DNA from: Planctomycetota bacterium
GTDB taxonomy: Bacteria > Planctomycetota > Brocadiia > SM23-32
DNA: 5,666 nt
NCBI GenBank assembly: GCA_018334735.1
Contig: JAGXLK010000202.1
Coordinates: 1-5,666 of the forward strand
Direction: 5' to 3'
Shown here: positions 1-5,335 of the stretch, piece by piece
Layout: each line of letters begins with the position of its first letter
Numbering within the stretch: the first letter of the stretch is position 1
Made by a program: the position numbers and the translations under genes
Notes under the pieces: generated by a model
Told to the model about the DNA's origin: nothing
The model's database searches: none
The model's input: only the letters and a program-made list of their open reading frames with translations

Positions 1-587
1 AAAGCCGTTCTCTACTGCCTGAAAGTATTGATGAGGACGAAGAGGAAGAGGACCCCGGCGATCAACTCGTCCACCAACTGCTGCAATATAAACGCTTCAA
101 AAAAGCTGCTAACCGCCTCCAGGATCTTGCCGCTCACCGGGCCATGCGTTACAACCGTATCCCCCCGGAACCACAACTTGACCAGCCACAGAAAGAGCCC
201 TCACTGGACGAAATTCTGGAAGATGTCGGACTGTGGGAGCTGGTATCAGCTTATGCTGAAGTCGTGCGTCAGATCGAAATGTCGCAACCGCATCAGATTG
301 TGTATGATGAGGTGCCGGTTGCCACATACATTGAAGAGGTTGTTGAAACCCTTGACAAAGGAGAGGGACGGGTACAATTTTTGGAACTTTTCCGCGGCGA
401 TCGATCCCGCGCAAGAGTGATCGGTATTTTTCTTGCCCTGCTCGAGCTGGCGAAACAGAAGAAGATAGAGCTTCATCAACCGGAAGAGGGACAAACACAT
501 ATATGGATCGAGCGAGCCGCGACAGAAGAAGCTGACATCAATGAAGACAGCGCAAAAGAAGTACCGGATGACGGCAGAGAGCAGTAA
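1..587 (+). CDS. scpA: Segregation and condensation protein A (ScpA), 5'-truncated
   Basis: This is the C-terminal part (194 complete residues) of ScpA, the kleisin that bridges the SMC ATPase heads and binds ScpB in bacterial condensin, acting on the nucleoid in chromosome compaction and segregation. The reading frame is open from the first base. The first full codons read S-R-S-L-L-P, preceded by a partial codon ending AA that could be Lys, giving the conserved K-S-R-x-L-L-P motif that closes the N-terminal SMC-binding region. An acidic stretch (DEDEEEED) and the conserved Q-L-L-Q-Y-K-x-F-K-x-A-A motif follow. The C-terminal winged helix is recognisable in FLELFRGDRSRARVIGIFLALLELAKQKKIEL. 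About 75-90 N-terminal residues lie off the window. The ATG at 144 is internal, because homology continues well upstream of it. The end after the winged helix is a short acidic tail. scpB, often next to scpA, does not follow here. The assignment is firm. Confidence 0.93.
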   Translation, partial: SRSLLPESIDEDEEEEDPGDQLVHQLLQYKRFKKAANRLQDLAAHRAMRYNRIPPEPQLDQPQKEPSLDEILEDVGLWELVSAYAEVVRQIEMSQPHQIVYDEVPVATYIEEVVETLDKGEGRVQFLELFRGDRSRARVIGIFLALLELAKQKKIELHQPEEGQTHIWIERAATEEADINEDSAKEVPDDGREQ

Positions 588-599
588 AAACCTTCTGAG

Positions 600-628
600 T
601 TGAGCTTCCCCCCCCATTCTGTTAGAAT
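600..628 (+). promoter_or_regulatory. Candidate sigma70-type promoter with a C8 tract in its spacer
   Basis: A TTGAGC box (600-605) and a TAGAAT box (623-628) are separated by exactly 17 bases. They lie 13 bases after the scpA stop and about 100 bases before the phosphoesterase start. Eight of the 17 spacer bases are an unbroken run of C (608-615). Two mismatches in the -35 box and one in the -10 box leave the call uncertain. Confidence 0.35.
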
Positions 629-641
629 ATTCCAGTTCCGT

Positions 642-656
642 AGCCCGACGCGGGTT
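642..656 (+). other. Small GC-rich stem-loop between scpA and the phosphoesterase gene
   Basis: AGCCCG (642-647) can pair with CGGGTT (651-656) across an ACG loop, giving six pairs including one G-U. It is not followed by a T run on the + strand, so it is not a canonical terminator for scpA. It could be a transcript leader structure if the promoter at 600-628 is used. Confidence 0.25.
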
Positions 657-670
657 CAATGAGAAAAATT

Positions 671-679
671 TGGTATGAT
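671..679 (+). promoter_or_regulatory. Candidate extended -10 promoter element
   Basis: TGGTATGAT contains a TG-N extended -10 motif and TATGAT (674-679), one base from consensus. No convincing -35 box sits 16-18 bases upstream, which extended -10 promoters can tolerate. It would start transcripts near 686, about 44 bases before the phosphoesterase start codon. It is an alternative or addition to the 600-628 promoter. Confidence 0.3.
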
Positions 680-714
680 ATGGCTCAGTCGGGAACTGCA
701 AAAGGCGCCCAAGC

Positions 715-722
715 AGGAAAGG
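715..722 (+). promoter_or_regulatory. Ribosome binding site that supports a GTG start
   Basis: AGGAAAGG lies seven bases before the GTG at 730. It fixes the start of the phosphoesterase at this GTG, which places the catalytic S-D-I-H motif right at the N-terminus, as is normal for the family. Confidence 0.7.
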
Positions 723-729
723 CAGATAC

Positions 730-1485
730 GTGCGAGCTATACTTTCCGATATCCATGCCAATGCTTATGCATTGGAAGCCGTGTTGGAAGATATCAACCA
801 GCACGATGTCTCAGAAATCATTTGTCTGGGCGATTTCATCGGATACGGCCCTGAACCCAAACGATGTATCGACCTGGCGATGGATTTTGATATCGCCCTT
901 CAGGGAAACCATGAACAGGCCCTGCTGGTGCAAATGGAAGGTGCAACGTTCAACGTCAAAGCGAAGAGTTCGATCGATTGGACACGCCGTCAACTCGACA
1001 TGTTGTCCGAAGACCGTGAAGAGAATAGACCTCGTTGGGACTTTTTGGGGGGGCTCCGCGAATATTACGAAGAAGATGAAAAGTGCTTTGTCCATGGGTC
1101 CCCCCGTGATTACATCGCTGAGTACATTTACCCCCGTGACATCTATCGGCCTGATAAACTTCACGATGTGTTCAGCATGATCGAACGCGTCTGTTTCGTC
1201 GGCCACACACACGTTCCGGGTGTATGGACTGACGATATGGTGTATATGACCCCGAAAGAAGTCAATTACTACTATCAGTTCACCGAAGAGAAAAGAACAC
1301 TGGTGAATGTGGGCAGCGTTGGCCAACCCCGAGATGGTGACCTCCGTGCTTCTTATGTTTTGCTGGAAGGAGACGAAATCACGTTCCGCAAGGTTTCATA
1401 TCCTCTCAAAAAAACGGTCGAAAAAATCCGGAACATCCCGGAACTGGATCCTTTTCTCGCTGAACGTCTCCTCCAGGGTCGCTGA
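730..1485 (+). CDS. Calcineurin-like metallophosphoesterase (YfcE/MPP-type)
   Basis: This predicted cytoplasmic binuclear-metal phosphoesterase has 251 residues. All family motifs are visible in order: D7-x-H9 in S-D-I-H-A-N, G-D35 in C-L-G-D-F-I-G-Y-G-P, G-N60-H61-E, H122 in V-H-G-S-P, and G-H159-T-H161, followed by N-V-G-S-V-G-Q-P-R-D (193-202). These are the expected metal ligands and catalytic residues, so the enzyme should be active on a phosphomono- or diester. The substrate cannot be read from the sequence; relatives are often annotated as protein phosphatases or diadenosine tetraphosphatases without proof. There is no signal peptide or membrane segment. The start is GTG, supported by AGGAAAGG seven bases upstream and by the first motif beginning at residue 6. 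The gene is 142 bases after scpA and 117 bases before yidC, so it may have its own promoter. A G7 run (1047-1053) lies in frame inside the gene. The family call is firm and the role unknown. Confidence 0.9.
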   Translation: MRAILSDIHANAYALEAVLEDINQHDVSEIICLGDFIGYGPEPKRCIDLAMDFDIALQGNHEQALLVQMEGATFNVKAKSSIDWTRRQLDMLSEDREENRPRWDFLGGLREYYEEDEKCFVHGSPRDYIAEYIYPRDIYRPDKLHDVFSMIERVCFVGHTHVPGVWTDDMVYMTPKEVNYYYQFTEEKRTLVNVGSVGQPRDGDLRASYVLLEGDEITFRKVSYPLKKTVEKIRNIPELDPFLAERLLQGR

Positions 1486-1602
1486 GACTATTCCAGAGAT
1501 GCGATATCCTACTGGCTTCCGGCGGAAACACTTCACCATCTACTATTTGAGTAAACATGAAATCCGACCACTCTCGTCGTTAATCCAATCACGAGTCGTT
1601 TA

Positions 1603-3645
1603 ATGGATAAAAAAACTTTCGTCCACTTCCTGTTGATGAGCGTTGCCATTATTGTGGGGTGGTACGTCTTTTTGTCTGTAAGCGGTGGGAATCAGCAACC
1701 ACACCCCCCCGCCCGGGAACAGGAGGCTGAAAGACCGCAGGAACCAGAAGAAACCGAAGAACAACCGGTCGCAGGCAAAAACGAAAAAGGTGAAAAGGAG
1801 CCCCAACCAATAGCAGCGACCGCTGACGTAAAGAAAGTCAGCGGGATCGTTCTTCAAAACAAAAATATCCAGGCATCATGGACAAATACCGGAGCGGGGA
1901 TCGAATTCGTCAAGCTACGGAAATACAAAGCTCCTTATTTCAAAACCAAAAAGGAAAAAGAACGGCCCGTTCTGACGCTCGTCAGGGATTTTCAAAAGAA
2001 CACCTTCAGCGATGTGATCACAAGTGTAAGTTTCCACTCGCCTCCAGATGATGCCGAAATGTGGGGGCCCATCGAAGTGGATACCGAAAATCTTAACTAC
2101 AGAATCGTCGAAAGTGAAAACCCGAATGAAATAGTTTTTGAAGCACAAATAACGACCGCGGAGACCACGCACCGGGGACTGCAGCTGAACCTCAGAAAAA
2201 TCGTTACGATTGACCCCGATACTCACCACGTTAGTGTCCGCCTGCAATTCATCAATCCGACTGATAAAAACATTTCCCTCAACTTTGAACTGCGAAGTGC
2301 CGCAGGCATCGAACGCGAGAACATGAAAAGTCGTTACCTCGGAGCTGTCGTCGGACGCAGCAAAGACGATGAATTTGACATCTCTCAAACCGACGGGGGA
2401 AAAACGGACGTTAACAAATCCACCAATATTCAGTGGGCCGGCGTCATGAATCAGTATTTCGTCGCCCTGAGCTGGCCCACAGCGATCCAGAAAGAAAGCA
2501 GCTGGATCAAAGAGGTCAAAATTTTGCCGGTAACCGACACCCACCTCCTGGAAGCAACCGGGCGGTGGAAAGAAACGCCAATAGCCGACAAAAACCGTGC
2601 CGAAAGACGCGAAGTTGCGGGCCAGAATGCAACCGTTCTGCTCCGATCAACCGTCTTCAATCTCGCCCCCAAAGAATCGGCGTCTCGTGGCTACAGATTC
2701 ATCACTTGCCCCAAACTTAAAAAGCCTCTCGGTGCCTACGGCGAAGGGCTGACCAACAATTTCCGTTTCGGAACGATGCCCTGGATCACAAACATCATCT
2801 CCCTGGGCACCCTTCCCATTCTTACACCTTTGATGGTCTGGATTCTGGAGTTTTTCCATGGCATTATCCCGAATTACGGTATCGCTCTGCTTCTGCTCAC
2901 TCTTCTTGTCAGGTCAGCCCTGCATCCGCTGACAAAACGCAGTCAGATCAGCATGCACAAGGTTAAGCTGCTGCAACCCAGAATTAAGGCACTCCAAAGC
3001 AAATATGGTGACGATCAGCAGAAGATAGTCCAGGAACAGATGAAACTCTACCGGGAATACGGTGCCCATCCGCTCAGCGGATGCTGGCCGATGCTGCTGC
3101 AGATGCCAGTCTTCATCTCGCTGTTTACCACCCTTCGCACATCAATACAGCTCCGGCAGGCAACATTCATACCGGGCTGGATTGAGGACCTGAGTCAATC
3201 AGATACCGTCTGGCACCTGCCCTGGAATCTGCCGATTATGGGAAATGAACTCAACATCCTTCCCTTCATCATGGTCGCCATGTGGATGCTCAACCAACAT
3301 CTGATGCCGAAACCCCAGGATGAACGCGCGCAGCAACAACAAAAATTTATGAAATGGATGCCCGTGCTGTTCGCTGTTATCTTCTACCGTTTCGCCAGCG
3401 GTCTTGTCCTGTATATCACAGCCAGTAGCGGATTTGGTGCTCTTCAGCACTGGTATATCCGCCGCCATATCGCCGATATGGAACTCAAACCGGTGGATGA
3501 GGGCGAAAAGGAAAAAAGCCCCGACAAACGGGACTGGAAACCGAAAGAAAAAGGGCTTTTGGGGAAACTCATGGATCACCTTGAAGAACAGCAGAAAAAA
3601 AGCAAACAGGCCAAAAGTTCCAAAAAGAACAACGATAAAGACTGA
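1603..3645 (+). CDS. yidC: Membrane protein insertase YidC
   Basis: This 680-residue inner-membrane insertase of the YidC/Oxa1/Alb3 family would insert and fold membrane proteins alone or with SecYEG. The N-terminal anchor is residues 6-26, followed by a Pro/Glu/Lys/Gln-rich linker (about 30-75) and a large periplasmic beta domain (about 80-380) as in diderm YidC. The conserved insertase core has membrane segments near 421-441, 493-511, 549-566 and 585-607. Key features are R437 in L-V-R-S-A-L-H-P-L-T-K, matching the hydrophilic-groove Arg of E. coli YidC, the cytoplasmic helical hairpin (445-488), G-C-W-P-M-L-L-Q-M-P-V-F (493-504), and F-A-S-G-L-V-L-Y (597-604). After the last segment comes a tail of about 60 residues (622-680) with 15 Lys, richest near the end. 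No clear Shine-Dalgarno sequence precedes the ATG. The usual rpmH, rnpA, yidD and jag neighbours are absent; the flanking genes are a phosphoesterase and a PhoU-like gene. The identification is firm. Confidence 0.97.
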   Translation: MDKKTFVHFLLMSVAIIVGWYVFLSVSGGNQQPHPPAREQEAERPQEPEETEEQPVAGKNEKGEKEPQPIAATADVKKVSGIVLQNKNIQASWTNTGAGIEFVKLRKYKAPYFKTKKEKERPVLTLVRDFQKNTFSDVITSVSFHSPPDDAEMWGPIEVDTENLNYRIVESENPNEIVFEAQITTAETTHRGLQLNLRKIVTIDPDTHHVSVRLQFINPTDKNISLNFELRSAAGIERENMKSRYLGAVVGRSKDDEFDISQTDGGKTDVNKSTNIQWAGVMNQYFVALSWPTAIQKESSWIKEVKILPVTDTHLLEATGRWKETPIADKNRAERREVAGQNATVLLRSTVFNLAPKESASRGYRFITCPKLKKPLGAYGEGLTNNFRFGTMPWITNIISLGTLPILTPLMVWILEFFHGIIPNYGIALLLLTLLVRSALHPLTKRSQISMHKVKLLQPRIKALQSKYGDDQQKIVQEQMKLYREYGAHPLSGCWPMLLQMPVFISLFTTLRTSIQLRQATFIPGWIEDLSQSDTVWHLPWNLPIMGNELNILPFIMVAMWMLNQHLMPKPQDERAQQQQKFMKWMPVLFAVIFYRFASGLVLYITASSGFGALQHWYIRRHIADMELKPVDEGEKEKSPDKRDWKPKEKGLLGKLMDHLEEQQKKSKQAKSSKKNNDKD

Positions 3646-3717
3646 CGGACGCCTTCCTCGTTGGATCCGCTCCCACCAAACCATCCAGGGAAGTTCCACT
3701 TTCGCATAATGTTCGGT

Positions 3718-3745
3718 TTTACAACCTTGGCCCATCCTTTATACT
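3718..3745 (+). promoter_or_regulatory. Near-consensus sigma70 promoter of the phoU-like gene
   Basis: TTTACA (3718-3723) and TATACT (3740-3745) are each one base from consensus and are 16 bases apart. A start seven bases past the -10 box falls at G3752, three bases before the ATG at 3755. The transcript would therefore have almost no leader, which agrees with the lack of a Shine-Dalgarno sequence. This is the best promoter in the window. Confidence 0.65.
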
Positions 3746-3754
3746 TATCGTGTT

Positions 3755-4447
3755 ATGAAACAAGAAAATCTTCCACCCGATGCCGAAGAAGAGCTGCGCA
3801 CCCTTAAAAGTCAGATTCTATCCCTCGCCGGTATTGTGGAGTCTGTGTTCACTGAAGCAACCGTAGCTTTAGTCGACAATGATATCGCTGCTGCCAGAGA
3901 GGCAAAGGTCGAAGACTACAAAGCCCATCAAGAATGGTTGCGGGTCGACACCCTGGCCTGCGACTTGCTCAGCACGGGAAAATTGGAACTGGATGACGTT
4001 CAGTTTGTCTGCGCAGCGATTAAAATGGCTCTCAATCTGCGCATGATGGCCGATCAGGCAGTCGCTATCTCAAAACGCATGCAAGCCTGCCCCGCCGGTG
4101 AAATTCCGCCCGGCCCCTGCACAGAAATACTCCCTCGAATGGTGGAGCTGAGTCAAAGCATCTACAGCGACAGCATCGAAGCTTTTGTGAATCGCGACGG
4201 AGCCGAAGCGCAAAGCCAGCATCTGGTTTTTCGCGAACTGAGTTCCCTCAACGACGACCTCGTCGAACGGGTCAAGGAGGAGATGGTCGAGGAACAGAAT
4301 TTACCCGCCGAAGTGGGGACAGCACTCATTCTGGTCGGCCGATCTCTGGAGTTTATTGGGGAACATACCCTGGATATCGCCAACTACGTCTCCCACCTCT
4401 ACCCCACCGAAGATCACTCAGAAGAACTCGAAGGCGAAACCGAGTAA
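3755..4447 (+). CDS. PhoU-domain protein
   Basis: This 230-residue, all-helical protein has two PhoU-like repeats. Repeat one has the A-x-x-A-L-V-D-N-D-I-A-A-A-R-E-A-K-V-E-D pattern (about 35-54) and its closing helix L-N-L-R-M-M-A-D-Q-A-V-A-I-S (93-106). Repeat two covers about 127-213 and ends in L-E-F-I-G-E-H-T-L-D-I-A-N-Y-V (198-212), matching the L-E-R-I-G-D-H-A-x-N-I-A signature with Glu in place of the first Asp. PhoU proteins are cytoplasmic, bind metal clusters through these acidic motifs, and usually link the PstSCAB phosphate transporter to the PhoR kinase; others control Na/Pi cotransporters or persistence. No pst or pho gene is in the window, so the partner is unknown. The ATG at 3755 is the only sensible start, since the next Met is residue 91. 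The acidic tail (218-230) is unlike classical PhoU. I call the family with confidence and leave the phoU symbol off because both signatures are degenerate. Confidence 0.82.
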   Translation: MKQENLPPDAEEELRTLKSQILSLAGIVESVFTEATVALVDNDIAAAREAKVEDYKAHQEWLRVDTLACDLLSTGKLELDDVQFVCAAIKMALNLRMMADQAVAISKRMQACPAGEIPPGPCTEILPRMVELSQSIYSDSIEAFVNRDGAEAQSQHLVFRELSSLNDDLVERVKEEMVEEQNLPAEVGTALILVGRSLEFIGEHTLDIANYVSHLYPTEDHSEELEGETE

Positions 4448-4481
4448 GTAGCTCTTCTTTTCCCGGATACCATCCAAAGTC

Positions 4482-4603
4482 TTTTTCACCCAAAAATCCG
4501 GCCGGGACTCTGACTGTAATCGGCGGTTCACCTCCCTGTAAAGGTGTTTTCGCACGAAAAACGGCCCGGAACAGATTGCCTTTAAAAGGCTTTTTCACAA
4601 AAA
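4482..4603. repeat. Three T-tract/A-tract inverted repeats
   Basis: Three related palindromes occur within 122 bases: TTTTTCACCCAAAAA (4482-4496), TTTTCGCACGAAAA (4547-4560) and TTTTTCACAAAAA (4591-4603). The first and third share CTTTTTCAC as a direct repeat (4481-4489 and 4590-4598), followed two or zero bases later by AAAAAT. After the first and second, C/G-rich sequence follows (CCGGCCGGGAC and CGGCCCGGAAC). They could be degenerate tandem copies, bidirectional termination signals or protein-binding sites. Confidence 0.45.
4578..4595 (+). terminator. Small Rho-independent terminator-like hairpin
   Basis: GCCTT (4578-4582) pairs with AAGGC (4586-4590) over a TAA loop, followed at once by five T. 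The five-pair stem is short, so termination may be weak. A second weak hairpin, CACCT/AGGTG (4529-4533 and 4542-4546) followed by TTTT, lies 50 bases upstream and may act in tandem to end the phoU-like transcript. Confidence 0.45.
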
Positions 4604-4669
4604 TGGACTGCTTCCGGCACGATAATAGCGGTCAGAAAATGTGGACACTGTGCGTTGTTGTATATTGTT

Positions 4670-4697
4670 GTTTATAAACGGTATCTGCCGTTTGACA
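4670..4697. promoter_or_regulatory. Overlapping palindromes at a TTGACA box: candidate operator
   Basis: GTTTATAAAC (4670-4679) is a perfect 10-base palindrome. It overlaps AAACGG-N6-CCGTTT (4676-4681 and 4688-4693), a perfect six-base inverted repeat. The right arm runs into TTGACA (4692-4697), a consensus -35 box. No good -10 follows at 16-18 bases; TAAGAT (4711-4716) is only 13 bases away. Three GTTT/AAAC half-sites around a -35 box look like a repressor or activator site. The same arms could also form an RNA hairpin. Confidence 0.35.
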
Positions 4698-4737
4698 TAG
4701 CCCACTCCCGTAAGATGAAAGCTAAATAAATGCACCC

Positions 4738-4765
4738 TTAGCAGCTGCAGACTCGATAAGATAAT
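4738..4765 (+). promoter_or_regulatory. Candidate promoter for the sigma factor gene
   Basis: TTAGCA (4738-4743) and GATAAT (4760-4765) are 16 bases apart, with two and one mismatches to the sigma70 consensus. Transcription would begin near 4772, giving a leader of about 42 bases. The spacer includes the palindrome GCAGCTGC (4741-4748). The call is modest because the -35 box is weak, and an ECF-type promoter recognised by the encoded sigma factor itself cannot be judged without knowing its consensus. Confidence 0.3.
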
Positions 4766-4817
4766 GGGATCTCCAGTGGAGTGGTCCTCCTCTAATCATC
4801 ACATCATGGAACCATGA
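4764..4817 (+). other. Possible 17-codon leader ORF overlapping the sigma start
   Basis: An ATG at 4764 opens a 17-codon frame encoding MGSPVEWSSSNHHIMEP. Its TGA (4815-4817) overlaps the ATG of the sigma gene (4814-4816) as ATGA. A second in-frame ATG at 4806 gives a three-codon version. Neither ATG has a clear Shine-Dalgarno sequence. If the promoter at 4738-4765 is used, only the shorter frame is transcribed in full. Such an overlap would allow translational coupling, but an ORF this short can arise by chance. Confidence 0.2.
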
Positions 4818-5335
4818 CAGAAGAGCTGGACAGCATCGTCGAACAGCATCAGGAAGAGCTCTACTATTATCTCCGCTATTTGGGTGCGGGCAAAAATACT
4901 GCGGAAGATCTGCTTCAGAAAACCTTCGTGGTGGCCCTCAAAAAAGGGTTTCCGGAAGATGTCGAAAAGTCCGGGAATCAGATCGGCTGGCTGCGAGGGA
5001 TAGCCCGGAACATGTTTTTGCGCTGGTGTAATGCCAGGGAACGACGTCCGGACCTTTGCTCAGAGTTCCTTAAGGTAGCGGAAACGGTCTGGGCTGCGAA
5101 CTACGATCAGGAGTCCAAACCGGAGAATATCTGGGCCCTGCGTAAATGTCTGGAGGAACTTGAGGAAAAGGACCGTAAAGTGCTGATGATGCGCTACCGG
5201 GAGGAATACTCGCGGAAGGAAATGGCCGAAAAACTTGGCCTGACCGAGAATGGCGTAAAATCGTTGCTTCGGCGTGTCAGAGCAAGATTGCGAAAATGTG
5301 TTGAGGCGCGCCTGCTGCGGGAGGAATACAGATGA
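4814..5335 (+). CDS. ECF-type RNA polymerase sigma factor
   Basis: This 173-residue group 4 (ECF) sigma factor would direct RNA polymerase to a small regulon. Region 2 spans about residues 7-75: A-E-D-L-L-Q-K-T-F-V-V-A (30-41) is the core-binding region 2.2, and I-G-W-L-R-G-I-A-R-N-M-F-L-R-W (57-71) is the -10 melting and recognition part. A linker leads to region 4 (about 108-165), with the helix-turn-helix R-K-E-M-A-E-K-L-G-L-T-E-N-G-V-K-S-L-L-R (134-153) for -35 recognition. Length and motifs fit the Rhodopirellula/Verrucomicrobium family of ECF factors. Region 3 is absent, as expected. The start at 4814 is the first ATG in frame after a TAA at 4793; no clear Shine-Dalgarno sequence precedes it. 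The stop overlaps the start of the fecR-like gene by ATGA, so the two are co-translated and the membrane protein is the obvious candidate regulator or partner. The trigger and regulon are unknown. Confidence 0.93.
   Translation: MTEELDSIVEQHQEELYYYLRYLGAGKNTAEDLLQKTFVVALKKGFPEDVEKSGNQIGWLRGIARNMFLRWCNARERRPDLCSEFLKVAETVWAANYDQESKPENIWALRKCLEELEEKDRKVLMMRYREEYSRKEMAEKLGLTENGVKSLLRRVRARLRKCVEARLLREEYR
5319..5325 (+). promoter_or_regulatory. Strong ribosome binding site inside the end of the sigma gene
   Basis: GGGAGGA lies six bases before the ATG at 5332, within the last codons of the sigma gene. It supports this start and suggests the fecR-like gene is translated efficiently, perhaps more so than the sigma gene, whose own start has no such site. 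Confidence 0.75.

Larger units (their letters stand above)
4448..4813 (+). other. 366-base non-coding region between the phoU-like and sigma genes
   Basis: This gap has no convincing gene of normal size on either strand. Its left half holds three short T-tract/A-tract palindromes and a small terminator-like hairpin. Its right half holds AT-rich TTGTTG repeats spaced ten bases apart (4655-4660 and 4665-4670), overlapping palindromes at a TTGACA box, a possible promoter, and a leader with mutually exclusive hairpins and a 17-codon ORF. A regulated, possibly transcribed leader for the sigma gene is the likeliest use; a small RNA cannot be excluded. Confidence 0.5.

Noticed and set aside
109..498. 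Minus-strand open frame of 129 codons inside scpA
   Set aside because: It lies opposite the well-supported scpA frame, and its translation shows no recognisable domain.
652..660. GGGTTCAAT resembling a tRNA T-loop
   Set aside because: No acceptor, D or anticodon stem can be built around it; it is part of a short local hairpin.
1541..1546. TACTAT as a -10 box for yidC
   Set aside because: The best -35 candidate, TTCCGG 18 bases upstream, matches consensus poorly. yidC presumably has a promoter or is read through, but I cannot place it.
1557..1583. Eight-codon frame (MKSDHSRR) upstream of yidC
   Set aside because: It has no Shine-Dalgarno sequence, does not overlap yidC, and is short enough to arise by chance.
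1915..2544. Minus-strand open frame of 209 codons
   Set aside because: It is entirely opposite the periplasmic domain of yidC and resembles no known protein.
4353..4598. Minus-strand 81-codon frame across the end of the phoU-like gene and the gap
   Set aside because: Its composition is low in hydrophobic pattern and it overlaps both a real gene and the palindrome array; no start signal is visible.
4692..4716. TTGACA with TAAGAT as the sigma gene promoter
   Set aside because: The spacing is only 13 bases, too short for a normal sigma70 promoter; kept only as a possible operator region.
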